Assembly: GCF_034043515.1 (NCBI RefSeq)
Contig: NZ_CP138214.1
Coordinates: forward strand, 4,526,001-4,590,000
Direction: 5' to 3'
DNA from: Pseudomonas sp. MUP55
Lineage (GTDB): Bacteria > Pseudomonadota > Gammaproteobacteria > Pseudomonadales > Pseudomonadaceae
DNA: 64,000 bases
Shown here: positions 55,006-63,282 of the stretch, one piece after another
Layout: every line of letters starts with the position of its first letter
Numbering within the stretch: the stretch's first letter is position 1
Program-made: the position numbers and the translations under genes
The notes under the pieces: generated by a model
What the model was told of the DNA's origin: nothing
The model's input: only the letters and a program-made list of their open reading frames with translations
The model's database searches: none

Positions 55006-55132
55006 GAATCTACCCTGAATCAATGAGATGGCCCGTTGAGAAGCCGAGCGTCGCAAGTATAAACGGTGCCCCCGGCGCATGGGTCGACCTGCAACCTGCC
55101 ATTGGGTTCCGGATGTGTTGCTGGTTATGAAC

Positions 55133-56131
55133 TCATGGGTGGCCCGAATGCTGGACTTTCCACCATGAGCAGAACTCGTCCAGAGCGCTCCACAGGCTGA
55201 CCTTGGGATCGTAATCGAGATAATGCCGTGCCCGGCTGATGTCGAGGGTGAAATCTTTGTTCATCACCTGCATGCCCAGGCGCGACAACGAAGGCTCCGG
55301 TCGCCCTGGCCACATCGCGCAGAACGCCTCGTTCATTGCCGCCACGCTGTAGGACAAGCCATAGGAGCGATAGCGAGTGACCTGCGGCAGGTCCATTTGT
55401 CGCATTACGTAGTTGACCACGTCCCACACCGGCACCGGCGTGCCATTGCTGATGTTGTAGGCCTTGCCCAACGCCGACCCAGGTGCCAGCAGGCTGCTGA
55501 GCAACGCCTCGTTGAGATTGTGCACGCTGGTGAAGTCGACCTTGTTGAGGCCGTCACCAACGATGGCCAGGCGGCTCTTGCGCTGCATCTTCAACAGACG
55601 CGGGAAGATGCTCATGTCACCGGCACCGGTGACGAAACGCGGGCGCAGGGCCAGCACCTCCAGGCCGAACTCCTGGGCCCCGAACACCTTCTGCTCGGCC
55701 AGGTACTTGGTCGCGGCATACGGATGCTTGAAGCGCTTGGGTACCTGCTCTTCGGTCAGCCCCAGGTGGTCGCGCCCATCGAAGTAAATGGAGGGCGACG
55801 ACAGATGCACCAACCGCCCGACGCGCTGCTTGAGGCACGCTTCGACCACATTTTCGGTGACCAGCACATTGCCTTGATGAAAATCCTGATACTTGCCCCA
55901 CAGCCCCACGGCTCCGGCGCAATGCACAACGGCCTCGACATCACGGCACAGGTCGCGCACCAGGTCGGCATCGTTCAGATCACCCTGGATAAACTCGGCA
56001 CCACGGCGCACCAGGTGTTCCACACCTTCAGCGCGTCGCCCGTTGACCCGCACGTCAAGGCCCTGCTCCAGGGCGAAACGCGCAAAGCGCCCGCCGATGA
56101 AGCCGCTTGCGCCGGTGACCAGAATTTTCAT
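55133..56131 (-). CDS. NAD-dependent epimerase/dehydratase (3-beta-HSD-like extended SDR)
   Basis: A 332-residue extended SDR. It begins KILVTGASGFIGGRFARFAL, has VVHCAGAVGLWG, LVHLSSPSIYFDGRDH and the catalytic YAATKYLAEQ (Tyr-X3-Lys), and ends in a C-terminal substrate part (LDISRARHYLDYDPKVSL). The start at 56131 follows GGAGACACC. Related enzymes act on sterols, flavonoids or nucleotide sugars. The substrate is not known here. An AGCTGCAAG-type repeat lies just upstream. Confidence 0.85.
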   Translation of the reverse strand: MKILVTGASGFIGGRFARFALEQGLDVRVNGRRAEGVEHLVRRGAEFIQGDLNDADLVRDLCRDVEAVVHCAGAVGLWGKYQDFHQGNVLVTENVVEACLKQRVGRLVHLSSPSIYFDGRDHLGLTEEQVPKRFKHPYAATKYLAEQKVFGAQEFGLEVLALRPRFVTGAGDMSIFPRLLKMQRKSRLAIVGDGLNKVDFTSVHNLNEALLSSLLAPGSALGKAYNISNGTPVPVWDVVNYVMRQMDLPQVTRYRSYGLSYSVAAMNEAFCAMWPGRPEPSLSRLGMQVMNKDFTLDISRARHYLDYDPKVSLWSALDEFCSWWKVQHSGHP

Positions 56132-56148
56132 GGTGTCTCCTACGGATA

Positions 56149-56222
56149 CAGCTGCAAGCTTCAAGCTTTCAGCTGCAAGTTAAATACGGTCCGCAAGCTA
56201 TTCTCTTGCCGCTTGCAGCTTG
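56149..56222. repeat. Inverted repeat of AGCTGCAAG type, copy 2
   Basis: CAGCTGCAAGCTTCAAGCTT, then AGCTGCAAGT, faces CTTGCCGCTTGCAGCTTGAC. It is the sibling of the element at 51350. It lies between argP and the SDR start. Confidence 0.65.
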
Positions 56223-56229
56223 ACGCTCG

Positions 56230-57126
56230 TTACTGCTGATAGGGCACCAACCATTGCCCACAGACGTGCGCCAGATGCTCGGTCAACAGGCCCAACAGTT
56301 GCCCGCCACTGCGCCAATGATGCCAGTACAACGGCACATCGATGGGCTTATCTGGCAGCAATTCGACTAACAGGCCGCTCTGCAACTGGTCGCGGACCTG
56401 CAATTCGGGCACCAGGCCCCAGCCCAGGCCGGCCTCCGCCAGGCGGATAAAGCCTTCGGACGACGGGCATAAATGGTGCTCGAAACCACCGTTGACCCCG
56501 AGCGACGCCAGGTATCGGTGTTGCAGGAAATCGTCCGGCCCGAACACCAGCGCCGGTGTACTGGCCAACTGATCAGCCTTCACGCCGTCAGGAAAGTGCC
56601 GGGCGATGAACGCAGGACTGGCCAGTGCACGGTAACGCATGGCGCCAAGCGCCAGGCTGCGGGCGCCGGCGACCGGGCGCTCGCTGGCGCAGATACAGGC
56701 CGCCACTTCACCGGCGCGCATGCGTTTAAGGCCCACGGTCTGGTCCTCCACCACCAGGTCCAGCAGCAAGTGCTGCTCGCCACAGAAATCGCTGACCGCC
56801 AGCGCCCACCAGGTGGCGAGGCTGTCGGCGTTCAGCGCGATGCGCAGGCGCTCGGGCATGCCCTCTTCGTCCAACGCGGGCACCTGGCTTTGCAGGTCGC
56901 GCTCCAGCAAACGCACCTGTTGCACATGGTTGAGCAAGCGCCGACCGATATCGGTGGGGGTCGGTGGCGTCGCCCGTACCAATACCGGTTGGCCGACACG
57001 CGCCTCCAGCAGCTTGATGCGCTGGGACACCGCCGACTGCGAAAGCCCCAGCACTTGAGCACCGCGTTCGAAGCCGGCCTGTTCCACCACCGCTGCCAGG
57101 GCGGAGAGCAATTTATAGTCGAACAT
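56230..57126 (-). CDS. argP: ArgP (IciA)-like LysR regulator
   Basis: A 298-residue regulator of the ArgP/IciA subgroup: MFDYKLLSALAAVVEQAGFERGAQVLGLSQSAVSQRI (quoted in part: LSALAAVVEQAGFERGAQ and LSQSAVSQRIKLLEARVG), then PVLVRATPPTPTDIGRRLL. ArgP activates LysE-type amino acid exporters when lysine or arginine is high. It is divergent from the ACT-domain gene and a LysE-type exporter, which fits that job. Confidence 0.88.
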   Translation of the reverse strand: MFDYKLLSALAAVVEQAGFERGAQVLGLSQSAVSQRIKLLEARVGQPVLVRATPPTPTDIGRRLLNHVQQVRLLERDLQSQVPALDEEGMPERLRIALNADSLATWWALAVSDFCGEQHLLLDLVVEDQTVGLKRMRAGEVAACICASERPVAGARSLALGAMRYRALASPAFIARHFPDGVKADQLASTPALVFGPDDFLQHRYLASLGVNGGFEHHLCPSSEGFIRLAEAGLGWGLVPELQVRDQLQSGLLVELLPDKPIDVPLYWHHWRSGGQLLGLLTEHLAHVCGQWLVPYQQ

Positions 57127-57224
57127 CAGTTTCTCTAATGAGCGATCAGCAAGATTGATTTTTCTTATACCGCGCGCACCCAGAGAATAGCCAGCATCGC
57201 TTCTCTCTTGAAAAGGAAACCTCC

Positions 57225-57626
57225 ATGGCTGGCGAAACCGCCCTGGCAACCCTGTTGCGCAGCTTGAGCCCTCAACTCAATGACGGCGACTACGTGTTCT
57301 GCACCGTGCCCGATCAGCGCATTCCGGCCGGATGCGAGGTGATCGGCAGCTTTCGTGAGCAACAGGGCCTGACGTTGATCGTGGAACGCCAACATGCCGA
57401 ACGGGCCGGCCTGGCCTTCGACTACGTGGCGGCCTGGATCACCCTGAAGGTGCATTCGGCCCTCGAAGCGGTAGGCCTGACCGCCGCGTTCGCCAGTGCG
57501 CTGGGCAAGGCCGGCATCAGTTGCAACGTGATCGCCGGTTTTTACCACGATCACCTGTTTGTCGGTCGCGCGGATGCCGAGCGCGCCATGAGCGTGCTAC
57601 GCCAATTGGCAGCGGATGCGGAGTAA
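57225..57626 (+). CDS. ACT-domain-containing protein
   Basis: A 133-residue protein with two ACT-like halves: DGDYVFCTVPDQRIPAGCEVIGSFREQQG and LKVHSALEAVGLTAAFASALGKAGISCNVIAGFYHDHLFV (only the ends GLTAAFASALGKAGISCNVIA need be noted). ACT domains bind amino acids. It is the first gene of a probable operon with the LysE exporter (5-bp gap) and is divergent from argP, so it may sense the exported amino acid (inference). Confidence 0.85.
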   Translation: MAGETALATLLRSLSPQLNDGDYVFCTVPDQRIPAGCEVIGSFREQQGLTLIVERQHAERAGLAFDYVAAWITLKVHSALEAVGLTAAFASALGKAGISCNVIAGFYHDHLFVGRADAERAMSVLRQLAADAE

Positions 57627-57631
57627 ACCCT

Positions 57632-58234
57632 ATGTGGCAAAGCTATCTGAACGGCTTGTTGGTGTCCCTCGGCCTGATCATGGCGATCGGCAGTCAAAAC
57701 GCTTTCGTCCTGGCGCAGAGCCTGCGCCGTGAACATCACCTGCCGGTGGCCGCGTTGTGCATTGTGTGTGATGCAGTGCTGGTGGCAGCGGGCGTATTCG
57801 GCCTGGCGACAGTCCTGGCGCAAAGCCCGCTGCTGCTGGGCGTTGCCCGCTGGGGCGGCGCGGCGTTTCTGTTGTGGTACGGCACGCTGGCGTTGCGTCG
57901 TGCGTTTTCGAAACAGAGCCTGGAGCAAGGCGCCAACCTCAAGGTGCGCTCATTGCGCGCGGTGTTGCTCAGTGCCCTGGCGGTGACGCTGCTCAACCCC
58001 CACGTCTACCTGGACACCGTGCTGCTGATCGGCTCACTGGGCGCGCAGCAGGCCGAACCGGGCGCGTATGTAGCGGGCGCCGCCAGCGCTTCGTTGCTGT
58101 GGTTTTCCACGCTGGCGCTCGGCGCGGCCTGGTTGGCGCCGTGGCTCGCACGCCCGGCGACCTGGCGCCTGCTGGACCTGTTGGTGGCGGTGATGATGTT
58201 CAGCGTGGCCTACCAGTTGATCAGTGCGCCATGA
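57632..58234 (+). CDS. argO: LysE/ArgO-family amino acid exporter
   Basis: A 200-residue membrane protein with about six helices. It begins WQSYLNGLLVSLGLIMAIGSQNAFVLAQ (quoted to the G-S-Q-N-A-F motif), the signature of LysE/ArgO, and has the central ALAVTLLNPHVYLDTVLLIG. It exports basic amino acids, mainly arginine or lysine. The exact cargo is not fixed by sequence. The start at 57632 follows the ACT gene stop by five bases. Confidence 0.86.
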   Translation: MWQSYLNGLLVSLGLIMAIGSQNAFVLAQSLRREHHLPVAALCIVCDAVLVAAGVFGLATVLAQSPLLLGVARWGGAAFLLWYGTLALRRAFSKQSLEQGANLKVRSLRAVLLSALAVTLLNPHVYLDTVLLIGSLGAQQAEPGAYVAGAASASLLWFSTLALGAAWLAPWLARPATWRLLDLLVAVMMFSVAYQLISAP

Positions 58235-58411
58235 ACTTATTCCAAAAGGCTCTGGAACCTCTATCCCACACAGTTGTTGCGTGGTTTTGCCGCACCCCCG
58301 GTGCTATGATCCCGAACTTGCGCCGCAAAGAGTACAGACTCGCCGGCGCTTGTTTGGCCGCCCGTGATCGGCCTTGCGCTCACCGCAACTGACCTGATTA
58401 GGAGAATCATC

Positions 58412-59008
58412 ATGGCTTTCGAATTGCCGCCGCTGCCCTACGCACACGATGCCCTGCAGCCGCACATCTCCAAGGAAACCCTGGAGTATCACCACGACAA
58501 GCACCACAACACCTATGTCGTGAACCTGAACAACCTGGTGCCAGGCACCGAGTTCGAAGGCAAGACCCTGGAAGAAATCGTCAAGTCTTCTTCGGGCGGT
58601 ATCTTCAACAACGCCGCTCAGGTCTGGAACCACACCTTCTACTGGAACTGCCTGGCGCCAAACGCCGGCGGCCAACCAACCGGCGCACTGGCTGAAGCCA
58701 TCAATGCAGCGTTCGGTTCGTTCGACAAGTTCAAGGAAGAGTTCAGCAAGACGTCCATCGGCACCTTCGGTTCCGGTTGGGGCTGGCTGGTGAAAAAGGC
58801 TGACGGTTCCCTGGCCCTGGCCAGCACCATCGGCGCAGGCAACCCGCTGACCAACGGCGACACCCCGCTGCTGACCTGCGACGTCTGGGAACACGCCTAC
58901 TACATCGACTACCGCAACGTACGTCCCAAGTATGTAGAAGCGTTCTGGAACCTGGTTAACTGGAAGTTCGTGGCTGAGCAGTTCGAAGGCAAAACCTTCA
59001 CTGCGTAA
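58412..59008 (+). CDS. sodB: Iron superoxide dismutase
   Basis: A 198-residue cytoplasmic Fe-SOD. Metal ligands lie in [13 protein letters not shown] (first His), [10 protein letters not shown] (second His) and [13 protein letters not shown] (Asp and third His). The segments [16 protein letters not shown] and FGSGWGWLV are typical of the Fe type. The start at 58412 has TAGGAG upstream, and a strong terminator follows. Gene order argP-ACT-lysE-sodB-bifA matches P. aeruginosa PA4363-PA4367. Confidence 0.96.
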   Translation: MAFELPPLPYAHDALQPHISKETLEYHHDKHHNTYVVNLNNLVPGTEFEGKTLEEIVKSSSGGIFNNAAQVWNHTFYWNCLAPNAGGQPTGALAEAINAAFGSFDKFKEEFSKTSIGTFGSGWGWLVKKADGSLALASTIGAGNPLTNGDTPLLTCDVWEHAYYIDYRNVRPKYVEAFWNLVNWKFVAEQFEGKTFTA

Positions 59009-59024
59009 GTAACGTTCGCATCAG

Positions 59025-59055
59025 AAAAAGCCCGGCGATTGCCGGGCTTTTTTTT
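59025..59055 (+). terminator. Rho-independent terminator of sodB
   Basis: AAAGCCCGGC-GATT-GCCGGGCTTT followed by eight T, 17 bases after the stop codon. Confidence 0.92.
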
Positions 59056-59135
59056 GGGCAATGGAACCGAGCCGGCGTCAACGGCCACCCAGGCAGCAGA
59101 GGAATTTGCCTCTGGAACCTGTCGGAGAAATAACC

Positions 59136-59348
59136 ATGTCTATTGGAGCACTCGCAGTACTGCCCGTGATCAGTGAAGTGGCCAAAGCCGCCGGTGATAT
59201 CACCAAGTCGGTCGCACCACTCGTCAAACCCTTCACCGATGTGCTGGCCAAATCCTTGGGCGATGCCCTGGAATCGCAAAACAAAACCGTGGACTTTTCC
59301 TGCGCCCAAGAGGCTCACAAGCGCCAAGTGAACTACGCGAAGGCCTGA
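59136..59348 (+). CDS. Small hypothetical protein
   Basis: A 70-residue protein: MSIGALAVLPVISEVAKAAG, then an amphipathic helical part (LVKPFTDVLAKSLGDALESQ) and a polar end. The start at 59136 has CGGAG upstream. It may be a membrane-associated amphipathic peptide, but no family is recognised. It lies alone between sodB and bifA. Confidence 0.6.
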   Translation: MSIGALAVLPVISEVAKAAGDITKSVAPLVKPFTDVLAKSLGDALESQNKTVDFSCAQEAHKRQVNYAKA

Positions 59349-59511
59349 TCGCGGCCTCATCGACCAAGCAGGCGGACGCAAATCCGCCTCGCCCTGCCTT
59401 GTCCTGCCCGCACAAACCGCACTTGTCCCAATGTTCCTTTGACTGCCATCACCAGATTGCCAATACTCATGGCATATTGAAGGCCACCCGCATGAGACAA
59501 GGAATGCCCCT

Positions 59512-61563
59512 TTGAAGCTGGAACTCAAAAACAGCTTGTCGGTGAAGTTGCTACGGGTCGTCTTGCTCTCGGCATTGATCGTGGGCGTGGCGTTGAGCGT
59601 GGCGCAGATCGTTTTCGATGCCTACAAGACGCGCCAGGCCGTGGCCGGCGATGCGCAACGTATCCTCGACATGTTTCGCGACCCCTCGACCCAGGCCGTC
59701 TATAGCCTGGACCGCGAAATGGGCATGCAGGTGATCGAAGGGCTGTTTCAGGATGACGCCGTGCGCGTGGCGTCCATCGGCCATCCCAACGAAACCATGC
59801 TGGCGGAAAAAAGCCGGCCGTTGCAGCCATCCTCCAGCCGCTGGCTGACCGACCTGATTCTTGGAAAGGAACGCACCTTCACCACTCCGCTGGTCGGCAA
59901 GGGCCCCTACAGCGAGTATTACGGCGACCTGAGCATCACCCTGGACACCGCCACTTACGGCGAAGGCTTCCTTGTGAGCTCCGTGATCATTTTTATTGCC
60001 GGCGTGTTGCGCGCCCTGGCCATGGGCCTGGTGCTGTACCTGGTGTATCACTGGCTCTTGACCAGACCGTTGTCGCGGATCATCGAGCATCTGACCTCGA
60101 TCAACCCGGACCGGCCCAGCGAGCACAAGATCCCGCAGCTCAAGGGGCATGAGCGCAACGAGCTGGGCCTGTGGATAAACACCGCCAACCAGTTGCTCGA
60201 ATCCATCGAACGCAATACCCACCTGCGCCACGAGGCCGAATCCAGCCTGTTGCGCATGGCCCAGTATGACTTTCTCACCGGCTTGCCGAACCGCCAGAAG
60301 CTGCAGGAGCAGCTGGACCGGATCCTGACCGATGCCGGCCGGCGCCAGCGCCGCGTGGCGGTGCTGTGCGTGGGCCTGGATGATTTCAAGAGCGTCAACG
60401 AGCAGTTCACCTACCAGAACGGCGACAAACTGCTGCTGGCCCTGGCCGATCGCTTGCGCGCCCACAGCGGTCGCCTCGGCGCACTCGCCCGCCTGGGTGG
60501 CGACCAGTTCGCCCTGGTGCAGGCCGATATCGACCAGCCCTACGAAGCCGCCGAGCTGGCGCAAAGTATCCTGGATGACCTCGAAGCAGAGTTTTCCCTG
60601 GACCAGGACCAGATCCGCCTGCGCGCCACCATCGGCATCACCTTGTTCCCTGAAGACGGCGACAGCACCGAGAAACTGCTGCAAAAAGCCGAACAGACCA
60701 TGACCCTGGCCAAAAGCCGCTCGCGCAACCGCTATCAGTTCTACATCGCCAGCGTCGACAGTGAAATACGTCGGCGCCGCGAACTGGAGAAAGACCTGCG
60801 CGATGCCTTGAGCCGCGACCAGTTTCATCTGGTGTACCAACCGCAGATCAGTTACCGCGACCACCGCGTGGTCGGTGTAGAGGCACTGATTCGCTGGCAG
60901 CACCCGGAGCACGGCCTGGTTCCGCCGGACCTGTTCATCCCGCTGGCGGAACAGAACGGCACCATCATTGCCATCGGCGAATGGGTACTGGACCAGGCGT
61001 GCCGTCAACTGCGCGAATGGCATGACCTGGGCTTCACCGAGCTGCGCATGGCGGTGAACCTGTCCACCGTGCAGTTGCACCACACCGAGCTGCCGCGAGT
61101 GGTCAACAACCTGATGCAGATTTACCGCCTGCCACCGCGCAGCCTGGAGCTGGAAGTCACCGAAACGGGCCTGATGGAAGACATCAGCACCGCCGCCCAA
61201 CACCTGCTGAGCCTGCGCCGTTCGGGGGCGTTGATCGCCATCGATGACTTTGGCACCGGGTATTCATCCCTCAGTTACTTGAAAAGCCTGCCGCTGGACA
61301 AGATCAAGATCGACAAGAGCTTCGTCCAGGACCTGCTGGACGATGACGACGATGCGACCATCGTGCGGGCCATTATCCAACTGGGCAAAAGCTTGGGCAT
61401 GCAGGTGATCGCCGAAGGCGTGGAGACTGCCGAGCAGGAGGCCTACATCATTTCCGAAGGTTGCCATGAAGGCCAGGGCTACCACTACAGCAAACCGCTG
61501 CAGGCCCGGGAGTTGGCGGCTTTTCTGAAGCAATCGGAACGTGATAACGCGGCGATTCTTTGA
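59512..61563 (+). CDS. bifA: Cyclic-di-GMP phosphodiesterase BifA (degenerate GGDEF plus EAL)
   Basis: A 683-residue inner-membrane protein. Helix 1 is at about 13-33, then a periplasmic sensor part, and helix 2 at about 155-180. The GGDEF domain (about 250-410) has the altered motif LGGDQFALV, so it probably binds but does not make c-di-GMP. The EAL domain (about 425-670) has VEALIRWQHPEHG, ELEVTETGLME, IDDFGTGYSSLSYL and IKIDKSFV, all complete. P. aeruginosa BifA has the same GGDQF and lies next to sodB. The TTG start at 59512 has AAGGA upstream, and the N-terminus MKLELKNSLSVKLLRVVLLS fits the family. Confidence 0.92.
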   Translation: MKLELKNSLSVKLLRVVLLSALIVGVALSVAQIVFDAYKTRQAVAGDAQRILDMFRDPSTQAVYSLDREMGMQVIEGLFQDDAVRVASIGHPNETMLAEKSRPLQPSSSRWLTDLILGKERTFTTPLVGKGPYSEYYGDLSITLDTATYGEGFLVSSVIIFIAGVLRALAMGLVLYLVYHWLLTRPLSRIIEHLTSINPDRPSEHKIPQLKGHERNELGLWINTANQLLESIERNTHLRHEAESSLLRMAQYDFLTGLPNRQKLQEQLDRILTDAGRRQRRVAVLCVGLDDFKSVNEQFTYQNGDKLLLALADRLRAHSGRLGALARLGGDQFALVQADIDQPYEAAELAQSILDDLEAEFSLDQDQIRLRATIGITLFPEDGDSTEKLLQKAEQTMTLAKSRSRNRYQFYIASVDSEIRRRRELEKDLRDALSRDQFHLVYQPQISYRDHRVVGVEALIRWQHPEHGLVPPDLFIPLAEQNGTIIAIGEWVLDQACRQLREWHDLGFTELRMAVNLSTVQLHHTELPRVVNNLMQIYRLPPRSLELEVTETGLMEDISTAAQHLLSLRRSGALIAIDDFGTGYSSLSYLKSLPLDKIKIDKSFVQDLLDDDDDATIVRAIIQLGKSLGMQVIAEGVETAEQEAYIISEGCHEGQGYHYSKPLQARELAAFLKQSERDNAAIL

Positions 61564-61610
61564 GCCGGCACATCGATACCAAATATTTCCCGCGTATAAG
61601 CCTTTACACA

Positions 61611-61632
61611 AAATGCAAATCTTTCGCATTAT
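61611..61632. promoter_or_regulatory. Fur-box-like dyad upstream of icmP
   Basis: An imperfect inverted repeat AATGCAAAT-C-TTTCGCATT (61612-61630) lies about 60-80 bases before the icmP start. Imelysin genes are often iron-regulated. The match to the Fur consensus is only partial. Confidence 0.35.
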
Positions 61633-61690
61633 GTCGCAGCTTTTGCGCCCGCGCGCGCGCCCTATCAACAACCGAAGCAGGATGTTCGCC

Positions 61691-63031
61691 ATGATTCGTA
61701 TGCCCCTGGCCACCGCCAGTCTGCTGGCCATTGCTATTTCTCTCGCCGGCTGCGGCGAAGGTAAAGACAAGGCCGCCGCGCCTCAGGCGCCTGCCGCTGC
61801 CAGCACCACCGCTCCTGCGGCGGCCACGCCTGCGGGCCAGGTCGACGAGGCTGCCGCCAAGGCCGTGGTCGCGCATTACGCAGACATGGTGTTCGCCGTG
61901 TACAGCGACGCCGAGTCCACCGCAAAAACCCTGCAGAGCGCCATCGACACCTTCCTCGCCAACCCGAACGCCGACACGCTCAAGGCGGCCCGTACCGCCT
62001 GGATCGCGGCACGCGTTCCTTACCTGCAGAGTGAAGTGTTCCGTTTCGGCAACACCATCATCGACGACTGGGAAGGCCAGGTGAACGCCTGGCCCCTGGA
62101 CGAAGGGTTGATCGACTACGTCGACAAATCCTACGAACACGCCCTGGGCAACCCCGGCGCCAACGCCAACATCATTGCCAATACTGAAATCCAGGTTGGC
62201 GAAGACAAGGTCGACGTCAAGGAAATCACCCCGGAAAAACTCGCCAGCCTCAATGAGCTGGGCGGTTCCGAAGCGAACGTCGCCACCGGCTATCACGCCA
62301 TCGAATTCCTGCTCTGGGGCCAGGACCTCAACGGTACAGGTCCTGGCGCGGGCAACCGTCCGGCTTCGGACTACATGACCGGCGACGGTGCAACCGGCGG
62401 CCACAACGAGCGTCGTCGTACCTACCTGCGTGCCGTGACCCAACTGCTGGTCAGCGACCTGCAGGAAATGGTCGGCAACTGGAAGCCCAACGTCGAAGAC
62501 AACTACCGCGCCACCCTCGAGTCGGAACCGGCTACCGACGGCCTGCGCAAAATGCTGTTCGGCATGGGCAGCCTGTCCCTCGGCGAGCTGGCTGGCGAAC
62601 GCATGAAGGTGTCCCTGGAGGCCAACTCGCCGGAAGACGAGCAGGACTGCTTCAGCGACAACACGCATAACTCGCACTTCTACGACGCCAAGGGCATCCG
62701 CAACGTCTACTTGGGCGAGTACACCCGCGTTGACGGCAACAAGCTGACCGGCCCGAGCCTGTCGTCCCTGGTCGCCAAAGCCGACCCGGCTGCCGATGCA
62801 GCCCTCAAGGCTGACCTGGCGGCAACTGAAGCCAAGATCCAGGTGATGGTTGACCACGCAGCCAAGGGCGAGCACTACGACCAATTGATCGCAGCCGGTA
62901 ACGATGCCGGCAACCAGATCGTCCGTGACGCCATCGCTGCGCTGGTCAAGCAGACCGGCTCGATCGAAGCCGCCGCAGGCAAGCTGGGCATCAGCGACCT
63001 GAACCCGGACAGCGCTGATCACGAGTTCTGA
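61691..63031 (+). CDS. icmP: Imelysin-family lipoprotein IcmP
   Basis: A 446-residue outer-membrane or periplasmic lipoprotein. The signal ends in the lipobox LAISLAGC-GEG, followed by an Ala-Pro linker. The imelysin domain (about 55-430) has the GxHxxE motif in GYHAIEFLLWGQD and the family segment CFSDNTHNSHFYDAKGIRNVYLG (quoted for its D-N-T-H). P. aeruginosa IcmP (PA4370) lies close to sodB/bifA as well. Reported as an insulin-cleaving metalloprotein, though related imelysins look like iron-binding proteins. ATG 61691 is preferred to 61682. Confidence 0.88.
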   Translation: MIRMPLATASLLAIAISLAGCGEGKDKAAAPQAPAAASTTAPAAATPAGQVDEAAAKAVVAHYADMVFAVYSDAESTAKTLQSAIDTFLANPNADTLKAARTAWIAARVPYLQSEVFRFGNTIIDDWEGQVNAWPLDEGLIDYVDKSYEHALGNPGANANIIANTEIQVGEDKVDVKEITPEKLASLNELGGSEANVATGYHAIEFLLWGQDLNGTGPGAGNRPASDYMTGDGATGGHNERRRTYLRAVTQLLVSDLQEMVGNWKPNVEDNYRATLESEPATDGLRKMLFGMGSLSLGELAGERMKVSLEANSPEDEQDCFSDNTHNSHFYDAKGIRNVYLGEYTRVDGNKLTGPSLSSLVAKADPAADAALKADLAATEAKIQVMVDHAAKGEHYDQLIAAGNDAGNQIVRDAIAALVKQTGSIEAAAGKLGISDLNPDSADHEF

Positions 63032-63044
63032 TCCAGGGCGAGTT

Positions 63045-63073
63045 GAAAGAGGCGACCTTCGGGTCGCCTTTTT
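63045..63073 (+). terminator. Rho-independent terminator of icmP
   Basis: AGGCGACC-TTCG-GGTCGCCT followed by four T, 18 bases after the stop. Confidence 0.88.
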
Positions 63074-63101
63074 CATGCGCCATCTGCACCACCACAAAAC
63101 C

Positions 63102-63194
63102 TATGTGGGAGGGGGCTTGCCCCCGATAGCGGTGTGTCAGCAAAGATTTATTTGCTGACCCGGCGCCTTCGGGGGCAAGCCCCCTCCCACATTT
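63102..63194. repeat. REPIN (inverted pair of GTGGGAGGGGG REPs)
   Basis: TATGTGGGAGGGGGCTTGCC faces GGCAAGCCCCCTCCCACAT, with an inner pair GTCAGCAAA / TTTGCTGAC. It lies between icmP and trkH. Confidence 0.88.
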
Positions 63195-63282
63195 GCTCCA
63201 GGTTGTTTCCCGAGCTCACCGGTTTACATGCCCTGCACCGCAGGTAGAATGGCGCCTCTGCCCAATCTCCAGAGCGAACTTC

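Noticed and set aside
61604..63097. 497-residue frame antisense to icmP
   Set aside because: Shadow frame. icmP has lipobox and imelysin motifs.
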